This document shows positions 41,189-48,484 of a DNA stretch of 64,000 nucleotides, in pieces. Positions within the stretch are counted from its first letter, which is position 1. The number at the start of each line of letters is the position of its first letter. The DNA comes from WHSW01 sp963767475 (lineage in GTDB: Bacteria; Actinomycetota; Thermoleophilia; Solirubrobacterales; 70-9). The translations under genes and the position numbers were made by a program. The notes below the pieces were generated by a model, which searched no databases, was not told the DNA's origin, and worked only from the letters and a program-made list of their open reading frames with translations. The stretch spans positions 372,001-436,000 of the forward strand of contig CAVYEI010000002.1 in assembly GCA_963767475.1 (NCBI GenBank). Direction: 5' to 3'.

Positions 41189-41743
41189 CTGGCCGACGCC
41201 CGCGAAACCCTGATCGCCGAGCTGCGCGCGCACGCGCTGGTGCTCGGTGAGGTTGTCCTCTCCAGCGGCCAGACGGCCCAGTACTACGTCGACGCGCGCC
41301 GCGCCCTGATGCGCCCGGCCGGCTTTCGCGCCGCCGGCACTCTGATCGCCGAAGCGGCTGTGGAACGCGGCGCCGAAGCAGTCGGCGGCCCGGTGATGGC
41401 CGCGATCCCGCTCGCCTGCGCGGCGATCGCGGTCCCGGAGGGCGACGGCCTGGTCGGTTTCTTCGTCCGTAAGGAGGCCAAGTCACACGGGCTCCAGCGG
41501 ATGGTCGAGGGACCGGTCGAGGCGGGGGCGAAGGTGCTCGTGGTCGAGGACACGGTCACGACCGGCGGCTCGACGATCGCCGCGATCGAGCAGATCCGCG
41601 CCCAGGAGCTCGAGATCGTCGGCGGCGTATGCGTCGTCGATCGGCTCGCCGGTGGCGCCGAGGCGATCGCGGCCGCGGCCGGCGCCCCGTTCGAGGCCCT
41701 GACCACGATCGACGACATCTACCCCGACCGCCCCGACCGATAG
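41189..41743 (+). CDS. pyrE: Orotate phosphoribosyltransferase
   Basis: A roughly 184-residue protein. Signature segments are LSSGQTAQYYVDARR near the N-terminus, FVRKEAKSHGLQRMVEG, and the PRPP-binding VLVVEDTVTTGGST; GGVCVVDRLAGG follows. It makes OMP from orotate and PRPP in pyrimidine synthesis. The start is uncertain: CTG 41189 gives the expected N-terminal helix (ARETLIAELRAHAL), while GTG 41240 would cut it. No ribosome-binding site decides. It is 8 bp after the L,D-transpeptidase stop. Confidence 0.88.
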   Translation: MADARETLIAELRAHALVLGEVVLSSGQTAQYYVDARRALMRPAGFRAAGTLIAEAAVERGAEAVGGPVMAAIPLACAAIAVPEGDGLVGFFVRKEAKSHGLQRMVEGPVEAGAKVLVVEDTVTTGGSTIAAIEQIRAQELEIVGGVCVVDRLAGGAEAIAAAAGAPFEALTTIDDIYPDRPDR

Positions 41744-41764
41744 CGCCGCTCGGCCCCGCGTCGG

Positions 41765-42703
41765 CTAGGCGTTCATGTCGACGAAGGTGCCGTCCAGCAA
41801 CCGCTGGCGCTGATCGTCGTCGTAAGCGGGTATCTCGCCCGTTCGCTCTATGTGCTCGACGTAGGCGGCCATCGCCCGGCGCGCCGGGTCGCTGCCGAGG
41901 GTCGCGAGGAACTCCGCCTGCTCGACCTTCAGACCCGCGTCGAGGGACATCGACCCGCCCTCGAGCACGGCGCGCTTGCAGCCGCCAACCGCCGCCTTCG
42001 GACGACGGGCCAGGCGCTGCGCTGTCTCGACGGCGACGGCGAGCAGCTCCTCGGGCTCCACGATCCGGTTCACCATGCCGATCGCCAGCGCCTCTTCGGC
42101 CTCGACCGGGCGGCCTTCGAGGATGATCTCGAGCGCGCGGGCACGGCCGATCAGGCGGCTGAGACGCTGGGTCCCGCCGCCGCCCGGGGGAAAGCCAAGC
42201 AGGATCTCGGGCTGCCCGAGGATGCCGCCGGCGCTGATCAGTCGCAGGTCGCAGGCCAGCGACAGCTCGCAGCCGCCACCCATCGCGGCGCCGTTGATCG
42301 CCGCAATCCAGACGGCGCCGGTCGCCCCGAGCCGGTTCAGGGTGGCGTGGAAGGCGTCCAGCTCCACCATGCCCGCGGCCGGGCTCTTGCCCAGTGCCGG
42401 GCCGACCGCGGGAACCCGCTTGAGGCCGCGAACGACGCCCCCGATCGCTCGGGCCTGCCCCGGCGAGAGCGACGGCGCGCCTTTGGCCCCCGCGAGCAGG
42501 GCCCGAACGTCGTAATGGGCGAGGAAGCGCTCCGGATGGGCGCCGGTGAGGACCACGGCGCCGATCCCGTCGTCGGCCTCCGCTTCGAGCGACAACGCGT
42601 CGAGCTCGGCCACCATCGCCGGCGTCATCAGCGCATGCGGCGGATTGTCCAGGGTCGCGACGATCACGCGACCGTCTCTCTGCACCTTGACCTGCGTTGC
42701 CAT
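41765..42703 (-). CDS. Enoyl-CoA hydratase/isomerase family protein
   Basis: A 312-residue crotonase-fold protein. The oxyanion-hole segments are HPERFLAHYDVRAL and AAINGAAMGGGCELSLACD, and the catalytic region is GQPEILLGFPPGGGGTQRL with the expected Glu. It acts on CoA thioesters in fatty-acid or related degradation. The insertion (about 70-110) is longer than in plain hydratases. It stands alone between pyrE and the potassium channel. Confidence 0.88.
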   Translation of the reverse strand: MATQVKVQRDGRVIVATLDNPPHALMTPAMVAELDALSLEAEADDGIGAVVLTGAHPERFLAHYDVRALLAGAKGAPSLSPGQARAIGGVVRGLKRVPAVGPALGKSPAAGMVELDAFHATLNRLGATGAVWIAAINGAAMGGGCELSLACDLRLISAGGILGQPEILLGFPPGGGGTQRLSRLIGRARALEIILEGRPVEAEEALAIGMVNRIVEPEELLAVAVETAQRLARRPKAAVGGCKRAVLEGGSMSLDAGLKVEQAEFLATLGSDPARRAMAAYVEHIERTGEIPAYDDDQRQRLLDGTFVDMNA

Positions 42704-42760
42704 TCAGCCTCCCGGTTGGCTCGTAGTCGTCAAAGGTCCTTCCACCGGTCGCCGCTGGGG

Positions 42761-43786
42761 CTAGGCGCGATGGCTGAACAGCTCGATCAAGCGGTCCCCG
42801 GCGCGCAGGTCCGTCGCCAGCGGGTCATCGAAGCGCAGCAGCTTGCCGTCGCGGACCACGGCCAGCGTCATCCCGTGGTGCGCGCGTGGCGGCACCGGGC
42901 CGATCTCCTCCGGGCGCACCTCGCGCTCGGTGATGTCGAGTCCCTCGCCGACGCTGAGCAGGTCTTCGAGCACCTCGGTGATCTGCGGGGTCTCGCTGGA
43001 TAGCCCCAGCAGGCGCCCCGCCGCCCCGGAGGAGGTGATCACGCCGTTCGCCCCGCTCTGATGGAGCAGGTGAACGTTCTCCTCCTCGCGGACCGCGGCG
43101 ACGATCGTCGCGCGGTCGTTCAGCTCTCGCGCCGTGAGCGTGATCAGCACGGCGGCGTCGTCGCGATCAACGGCGACGATCACCGAGCGTGCGTCGGCGC
43201 ATCCCGCCTGCGTCAGCGTGTGCTGATTGGAAGCGTCGCCGTCGATCGCCGCAAGCCCGTCGTCGGTGGCCCGGCGCCGTGCATCGGCGCGCTCGTCGAT
43301 GACCACGATCTGCTTCGGATCGGCCCCCTTGTCGCGCATCGTGGTGACGGCCATCCGTCCCTTGGTCCCGTATCCGCAGACGATCGTGTGGTCTTTCAAG
43401 TTCCTCCTCCAGCGGGCGACGCGGAACGCGTGGCGACTGCGCTCCGCGAGTATCTCCAAAGTCGTGCCGACGAGCAGAATCAGGAACAGGACGCGAGCCG
43501 GGGTGACCAGCACCGTCGTCGCCAGGCGGGCCTCATCGCTGACCGGCCGGATGTCGCCGTAGCCGGTGGTCGTGATGCTCACGGTCGAGTAGTAGAAGGC
43601 GTCGAGCAGGCTCATCTCGCCGTCCTCCGGGTCGACGTAGCCGTCGCGACCGGCGTAGGAGATCAGGGCGACAAAGGCGATCAACGCCAGCGCGACCAGG
43701 AGGCGGACCCCGATCTTGCGCAGTGGGCTCGGCTCGGCTCCGGCGAGCTCGATCGCTGCGGGCGCCTTCGAGGAGTCGACAGCCAT
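42761..43786 (-). CDS. Potassium channel with RCK (TrkA-N/TrkA-C) domains
   Basis: A 341-residue protein: helix 1 (about 25-44), the K+ selectivity filter TTTGYGD after YYSTVSI, helix 2 (about 90-112), TrkA-N Rossmann fold (HTIVCGYGTKGRMAVTTMRDK, with DERADARRRA and GDASN), and a C-terminal TrkA-C domain (HHGMTLAVVRDGKLLRFDDP). This is the MthK/Kch design where ligand binding to RCK gates K+ flow. It is probably transcribed alone. Confidence 0.93.
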   Translation of the reverse strand: MAVDSSKAPAAIELAGAEPSPLRKIGVRLLVALALIAFVALISYAGRDGYVDPEDGEMSLLDAFYYSTVSITTTGYGDIRPVSDEARLATTVLVTPARVLFLILLVGTTLEILAERSRHAFRVARWRRNLKDHTIVCGYGTKGRMAVTTMRDKGADPKQIVVIDERADARRRATDDGLAAIDGDASNQHTLTQAGCADARSVIVAVDRDDAAVLITLTARELNDRATIVAAVREEENVHLLHQSGANGVITSSGAAGRLLGLSSETPQITEVLEDLLSVGEGLDITEREVRPEEIGPVPPRAHHGMTLAVVRDGKLLRFDDPLATDLRAGDRLIELFSHRA

Positions 43787-43832
43787 CCGGGCGAGAGGCT
43801 AATTGCTCGGCGGGGTTGCGGGAGGCGAGGCG

Positions 43833-44486
43833 CTAGGCCGCGGCGGCGGATTCGCTCAGCGCCTCGGAGGGGATCGCGCCGGCGAGACGAGCGCGGTCGA
43901 CGCCGGTGATCGTGGCGGCGTGACTGAGCAGGATCGCCTCGGCCCTGGGCCCGTCGATCGCCCGATGACCGAGCACGACCTGGAGCCCGAGACCGTCCTC
44001 GAGCGCGATCATCGCCCGTGCCAGGTCGACGGCAGCGCCGGCGAGCTCGAATACGCCGTGGGCGACCCCGTACTCGAACAACGACTCATAAAGCGCCACC
44101 TGCCGGTCGAAGAACGAGGTCGAGAGCACGGCGAATCCCGCGCTCGCACCGGTGAACGCATCGAGCTCGTAGAGGATCCGGCTTTCCTCGTCGTCGGGGC
44201 CCGTCGGCACGCCGAGGTGGATCGCCAGGCGCAGCCGAGCGAGCGGATCCTCGAGCCGGCGCACCGAGTCGGCCCGCCGCTCGCTGTAGCGATCGATCGC
44301 CGCGCGGGCGACCTCGAACAGGAGATCGTCGAGCGCCGGGTAGTAGTAGAGAAAGGAGCTGGGCGAGATCCCGGCCCGGTCGGCGACGTCCTTGACCCGC
44401 ACCCCTACCGCACCGCGTTCCAGCAGCACCGCACGGGCGGCTTGCGCCAGCTGCTCTCTGCGCGCTCCCTGGTTCTTCCGTCTCAT
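43833..44486 (-). CDS. TetR-family regulator (BetI-like)
   Basis: A 217-residue protein with HTH at about 12-55 (RRKNQGARREQLAQAARAVL and VKDVADRAGISPSSFLYYYP) and a C-terminal helical domain of BetI type (LGVPTGPDDEESRILYELDAF). It is divergent from the PotD-like gene, whose promoter (44524-44553) lies 38 bp from its start, so it likely controls polyamine-type substrate-binding protein expression. Confidence 0.88.
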   Translation of the reverse strand: MRRKNQGARREQLAQAARAVLLERGAVGVRVKDVADRAGISPSSFLYYYPALDDLLFEVARAAIDRYSERRADSVRRLEDPLARLRLAIHLGVPTGPDDEESRILYELDAFTGASAGFAVLSTSFFDRQVALYESLFEYGVAHGVFELAGAAVDLARAMIALEDGLGLQVVLGHRAIDGPRAEAILLSHAATITGVDRARLAGAIPSEALSESAAAA

Positions 44487-44523
44487 TCTCAGAACAATAG
44501 TTGGCTTATTTGCGGAAAAGCTC

Positions 44524-44553
44524 TTGACAGTGGGCTTTGCTGATGAATAGGGT
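44524..44553 (+). promoter_or_regulatory. Promoter for the PotD-like gene
   Basis: TTGACA (44524-44529) and TAGGGT (44548-44553) with 18 bp between them. Start of transcription would be near 44560, leaving a 35-nt leader with AAGGAA before the TTG start at 44595. This is one of the better promoter matches in the window. Confidence 0.6.
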
Positions 44554-44594
44554 TATTGAACTGCGTTCAAAGTATTGGCCCTGCGAAGGAACCA

Positions 44595-45716
44595 TTGAGA
44601 CCTGCATGGATCGCACTCGCGCTCAGCGCCGCCGCCGTCGCCGGAGGTTGCGGGATTGGCAGCGCCGCCAACGAGGACGAGGTACAGACCGCCGCCAGCG
44701 GGACGCCCAGCGGCGAGCTCGTGTGGTCCAACTGGCCGCTCTACGTCGACCCGGGCAAGGACGGCACGATCGCGGAGTTCGAGCAGGCGACCGGGGTCGA
44801 GGTCAAATACGTCGAGGACATCAACGACAACCAGGAGTTCCTCGCCAAGCTGCAGACGGGGCTCGCCGACGGCGACTCCTCCGGTCGCAGCCTGGTGACG
44901 ATGAGCGACTGGATCGCCGCCCAGATGTTCGAGCTCGGATACCTGCAGCGACTGGACAAAGCGGCGATGCCGAACGTGGAGAAGAACCTGCTGCCGGCGC
45001 TTCGCCACCCGGCCGCCGACCCCGACCGCGAGTTCACCGTGCCGTGGCAGAGCGGGATGACCGGCCTCATCGTTCGTACCGACCTCGCACCCGAGATCGA
45101 CGAGGTGGCCGACCTCTTCGACCCGAAGTACGAGGGCCACGTGACGATGCTGACCGAGATGCGCGACACCGTCCCGATGACGCTGAAGAGCATGGGCATC
45201 GACCCCGACCAGGCGACCGAGGACGAGTGGCTGGCGGCCGTCGACAAGATCGATGCCGCCGCCGACTCCGGCCAGATCCGCGACTTCACCGGCAACGACT
45301 ACATCCGCGATCTCGCTTCCGGCGACACCTGGGCGGCTCTTGGCTGGTCGGGCGACGCGGTCCAGCTCCAGGCCGACAACGCGAACGTCGAGTTCGTGAT
45401 GCCGAAGGAGGGCTGCATGCTGTGGTCGACCAGCCTCGAGATCCCCGTCGGCGCCCCGAACCCGGAGGCGGCGCAGGCGCTGATCAACTACGTCTACGAC
45501 CCTGAGGTCCAAGCCGACATCGCCGAGTGGGTCAACTACGTGACCCCGGTCGCCGGCGTGAAGGAGATCCTTCGCAAGCGCGACCCTGCCCTGGCCCGCA
45601 ACCAGCTGATCTTCCCCAGCCCGAGCTTCACCGCCGACTGCAGCTTTGAGCCGGTGCTCGACGGCGAGCTCGGCGACCGGGTCACCGAGGCCTTCCAGGG
45701 CGTCCTCACCGGCTGA
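44595..45716 (+). CDS. PotD-like periplasmic polyamine-binding lipoprotein
   Basis: A 373-residue lipoprotein with start TTG 44595 after AAGGAA. The lipobox Cys is in SAAAVAGGC. The mature part is a type 2 periplasmic-binding fold of the spermidine/putrescine class: LVWSNWPLYVDPGKDGTIAEFEQ, VTMSDWIAAQMFELG, WQSGMTGLIVRTD, MRDTVPMTLKSMG and WAALGWSGDAVQ. The transporter permease and ATPase are absent nearby, so it is orphaned or uses a transporter elsewhere. The following gene is a nitrilase-family amidase and the preceding gene a TetR, suggesting polyamine uptake and use as nitrogen source. Confidence 0.85.
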   Translation: MRPAWIALALSAAAVAGGCGIGSAANEDEVQTAASGTPSGELVWSNWPLYVDPGKDGTIAEFEQATGVEVKYVEDINDNQEFLAKLQTGLADGDSSGRSLVTMSDWIAAQMFELGYLQRLDKAAMPNVEKNLLPALRHPAADPDREFTVPWQSGMTGLIVRTDLAPEIDEVADLFDPKYEGHVTMLTEMRDTVPMTLKSMGIDPDQATEDEWLAAVDKIDAAADSGQIRDFTGNDYIRDLASGDTWAALGWSGDAVQLQADNANVEFVMPKEGCMLWSTSLEIPVGAPNPEAAQALINYVYDPEVQADIAEWVNYVTPVAGVKEILRKRDPALARNQLIFPSPSFTADCSFEPVLDGELGDRVTEAFQGVLTG

Positions 45717-45722
45717 GGCCGA

Positions 45723-46545
45723 ATGCGGACGCTCTCGATCGCGGCCCTGCAGATCGCGCCGGTGGCGCGCGATCCCGCCGCCACGGCCGAGCGGCTCGAG
45801 ACACAGCTGCGGGCGGTACGGGAGACCGTCCCCCACGTCCAGATGGTGCTCTTGCCGGAGCTCCATCTCTCGGCCCCACCGGGTCCATTCGACCGTTACC
45901 CGGGCTATTCCGACGAGGTCGCCGTCGAGGTGCCCGGCCCGCTGACCGCGATGCTGGCCGAGCTCGCGGCCGAGAACGGCATCTGGCTTGTCGGCGGCTC
46001 GGTCTACGAACGCGGTCCCGGCGGTGCGCTCCACAACACCGCCCCGGTGCTCTCCCCCGACCGCGAGCTGGTCGCGAGCTACCGCAAGGTCTTCCCCTGG
46101 CAACCACACGAGACCTGCGCGCCCGGCGAGCGCTTCGTCACCTTCGACATTCCCGAGCGTCTGCCGCGTCGGGCTGGCGATCTGTTACGACGCCAGCTTC
46201 CCCGAGACCTTCCGCGAGCTCGCCCGGCTCGGCGCCGAAGTGGTCGCCCATGTGAGCCTGACGACGACCAGCGATCGCGCTGCCGAGATCGTGCTCGCCC
46301 GCGCCAACGCGATCTTCAACCAGCTCTATGTCGTCTCGCTCAACGCCGCCTCGCCCGCCGGCCTCGGCCGCAGCCTGATCGTCGATCCGGAGGGCCTGGT
46401 CCGCGTCCAGGCCGGCGAGGGCGAGGAACTGCTCACCGACGTGCTCGACCTCGATGCGGTCACCAGGGTGCGGGAGTTCGGGATCGCCGGCGTTTCGCGG
46501 ATCTGGGACCAGGCCCAGAGACGCGAGCGGCAAGCCGAGCGCTAA
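45723..46545 (+). CDS. Carbon-nitrogen hydrolase (nitrilase superfamily), frameshifted near 46152
   Basis: Starts 6 bp after the PotD-like gene. Catalytic Glu46 (LLPELHLSA), Lys (ASYRKVFPW) and, in a second frame, Cys (GLAICYDASFPE) form the nitrilase triad. Removing one C from the CCC run 46152-46154 joins FDIP to the rest and gives about 273 residues, normal for the family. Members hydrolyse amides such as N-carbamoylputrescine, which would fit the polyamine-binding protein next to it; this is inference. Assembly error is the likely cause of the break. Confidence 0.85.
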
Positions 46546-46557
46546 GCGCTCTCCTGG

Positions 46558-47205
46558 TCACCCGCCCCGCGGCGGGCGGGTGCGCAGCGTGTCGAGCGCG
46601 CGGCGGGCAATGCGGACCGACTCGCGCGCGGCGGGCTTGGCGTTGGCGGCGACGACGGCGGTGAGCGTGGCGATCTCGTCGCGGCGAAGGACGATCACCG
46701 AGGCCCTCTGCTCGACCCCGTCGCGTGACTTGCCGCTGCCGTAGACCTCGACCGCGTCGTAGCGGTGCTTCAGCGCCCGCTGGCCCTTGGCGTCGAAGCC
46801 GTCCTTGAACCCACGCAGCCCGTCGGCCGTGTTGGTGGCGTAGTCGGCGATCGGGGTCGCGAGCCCGTCGGCGGTGCGGTCGGGGGCGATCGAGATCGCC
46901 ACCAGGCGGTCGTAGGAGCGGATCAGGGTCTGGGGGCCGTCGGCGTCGGCCGCCCAGCCGCGCGGGAGCAGCAGCGCGTATCCGCCGCGCTCGTTGACGT
47001 ATCGCTTCCACTCCTTCGGCCGCTCGGGAAGCGGATCCCGGGTCTCCTTCGGCGGCGGCTGCGGCGTCGTCGTGGTGGTCGTCGTCGACTCGTCGTCGGA
47101 GCCACCGCAGCCGGCGGCGGCAAGCGTGAGCGCGAGCAGGCCAGCGAGGGCAGTTCGCCTCAGAAACAGCCGCCTCAAGGGCGGCGGGTTTCGGCTCCGC
47201 CTCAA
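46558..47205 (-). CDS. Lipoprotein with PsbP/DUF1795-like domain
   Basis: A 215-residue protein with lipobox Cys (TLAAAGCGG), a Thr/Pro linker, then EWKRYVNERGGYALLLPRGWAA and a beta-rich domain to the end, resembling PsbP-like or DUF1795 proteins that carry a hydrophobic ligand. The start is a TTG; 47205 overlaps the upstream stop (TTGA), 47178 is an alternative. Both TTGs come from repeat copy D, whose TTGAGGCGG arm is repeated. Confidence 0.65.
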   Translation of the reverse strand: MRRSRNPPPLRRLFLRRTALAGLLALTLAAAGCGGSDDESTTTTTTTPQPPPKETRDPLPERPKEWKRYVNERGGYALLLPRGWAADADGPQTLIRSYDRLVAISIAPDRTADGLATPIADYATNTADGLRGFKDGFDAKGQRALKHRYDAVEVYGSGKSRDGVEQRASVIVLRRDEIATLTAVVAANAKPAARESVRIARRALDTLRTRPPRGG

Positions 47206-47209
47206 GGAG
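47164..47209 (-). repeat. Hairpin repeat, copy D
   Basis: On the minus strand it gives the stop TGA of the gene at 47202-47573, both TTG candidates of the lipoprotein, and a GCCGCC/GGCGGC stem with loop CTTGA. Compared with copies A-C (GCGCC/GGCGC stems) both arms changed together, which keeps pairing. Confidence 0.75.
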
Positions 47210-47573
47210 TTTCGCGGCGGCGGCGGCTCTGGCTCAGCCGTCGCAGCGGATGCGCGACCTGGCTGACGTCCTCGAGGTGCGGCTCGAGGCGCTCGATCCC
47301 GCCTCGGAGCTCGCCGACGTCGCCGCCCATTCCCTCAACCGCGGCGCGCATCTGCTTCACCTCCCGGTCGAGCGATTCGACCTTGGCCTGGATCCCGTCG
47401 AGCGAGATCAACAGCTTCGGCAGCACCGCCATCCCCTCGGCGATCGTGCGGATGTCCGAGAGCGCCCCGCCAAGCAGGCGCGGAACCTGCATCAGGTCGA
47501 CGGCGGGGCGCCGGGCCAGCGCCGTCTCGTCGTCGGCGATCGCCGCTTCGTCGAGGACCTCTGGCTCGCTCAT
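47202..47573 (-). CDS. Small coiled-coil-type protein
   Basis: A 123-residue protein with hydrophobic-heptad stretches (LLISLDGIQAKVESLDREVKQ, given as separate heptads) and an Arg-rich tail. The last four residues (RETP) come from repeat copy D. It lies between a cyclase and a lipoprotein on the same strand; function unknown. A structural or scaffold role is possible. Confidence 0.5.
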   Translation of the reverse strand: MSEPEVLDEAAIADDETALARRPAVDLMQVPRLLGGALSDIRTIAEGMAVLPKLLISLDGIQAKVESLDREVKQMRAAVEGMGGDVGELRGGIERLEPHLEDVSQVAHPLRRLSQSRRRRETP

Positions 47574-47576
47574 GGC

Positions 47577-47619
47577 AGCCGCCTCAACAGCGGCGGGGTT
47601 CGGCTACGCCTCACTGTGC
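47577..47619 (-). repeat. Hairpin repeat, copy E
   Basis: Contains GCCGCCTCAACAGCGGCGG and GGTTCGGCTACGCCTCAC. On the minus strand it supplies the stop TGA of the cyclase (47613-47611) and a GCCGC/GCGGC stem. It lies between the cyclase and the small coiled-coil gene. Confidence 0.75.
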
Positions 47620-48393
47620 CGCCTTTACCGAGTAGGTACTGATATCGCTGGGCACGCCCTTGGCGCGGAACTTGAGCTTCTTACGGGTCACGACCGTCTC
47701 CGGGTCGAGCTCGTCGAGGGCGTCGCCCGAAATCAGGAACTCGCCGGCCGAGGCTCCGTCGGCGACCCGCGCCGCGACGTTGACGTCGACGCCGAGGTAA
47801 TCGTCGGCGAGCCGGCGGGGCGAGCCGACGTGCATCCCTGCGCGCATACGGGGACGGTACCCGGCGACCTCGACGGCATCGAGGCGCTCGCGTGCCTCGA
47901 ACACGGCGGCCACCGCCTCGTCGGCGTCGCCGAACACCGCCATCATCCCGTCGCCGAGGCGCTTGACGACGTCGCCGTGATGGCGGGCCACCGGCGGCTC
48001 GATCGCCTCGGCGACCGCGCGCAAGAGCTCGAGCGAGATGTCGTCACCGGCCTCGAGCGCCCAATCGGAGAAGCCGACCAGGTCCGTGAACACGATCGCC
48101 AACCGGTCCTCGCCGAGCTTGCTCGACTCGCCGACCGAGACCGCCTCCCAGACCTGCAGCGCCGAGAGCCCGGCCTCCTTGAGGATTCCCGGGCGCTCCT
48201 GGGCGGCCTCGCCGAGCCGGCGCGCCATCAGCTTGCGCGGCTCCGAGCCGGCGGTGGAGAGCGGGTCGCCGTAGCGGCTGTCCCCGGGGAGCACCTCGCG
48301 GGCGATCTTCATCGCCTTCAACAGCCTCGGGCCGATCGTGGTCGCGAGGTCGGGGGCGCCCGGGTCGTCTGCGTCGTCGCTGGAGTCGGCCAT
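47611..48393 (-). CDS. Class III adenylate/guanylate cyclase
   Basis: A 260-residue soluble protein. The catalytic domain (about 90-250) has FTDLVGFSDW (first metal Asp), KRLGDGMMAVF (second metal Asp), RAGMHVG and the transition-state residues in GVDVNVAARV (Asn and Arg). All essential catalytic positions are present, so it should be active. The N-terminal 85 residues are helical with no recognised sensor. Substrate (ATP versus GTP) is not readable by eye. It is divergent from the decarboxylase at 48485, sharing a palindromic operator. Confidence 0.9.
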   Translation of the reverse strand: MADSSDDADDPGAPDLATTIGPRLLKAMKIAREVLPGDSRYGDPLSTAGSEPRKLMARRLGEAAQERPGILKEAGLSALQVWEAVSVGESSKLGEDRLAIVFTDLVGFSDWALEAGDDISLELLRAVAEAIEPPVARHHGDVVKRLGDGMMAVFGDADEAVAAVFEARERLDAVEVAGYRPRMRAGMHVGSPRRLADDYLGVDVNVAARVADGASAGEFLISGDALDELDPETVVTRKKLKFRAKGVPSDISTYSVKAAQ

Positions 48394-48430
48394 TGGGTCC
48401 AGCGGGGATTACACCACCTTCTCCCGAACC

Positions 48431-48450
48431 GTTACATCACCGGATGTAAC
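48431..48450. promoter_or_regulatory. Perfect palindromic operator between cyclase and mdlC-like gene
   Basis: GTTACATC and GATGTAAC, each 8 bp, with a 4-bp spacer ACCG (20 bp overall) make a perfect dyad. It lies 38 bp from the cyclase start and 35 bp from the decarboxylase start. A dimeric regulator of TetR or GntR type would fit. One half-site with one mismatch recurs at 12223-12230. Confidence 0.65.
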
Positions 48451-48484
48451 GATGCGCGCCTGGCGGACCCATAGAGTCACCCCC

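Noticed and set aside
46559..46582. Hairpin CACCCGCC/GGCGGGTG as a terminator
   Set aside because: It lies in the C-terminal codons and at the stop of the lipoprotein gene, and has no T-rich tract; kept only as possible secondary structure.
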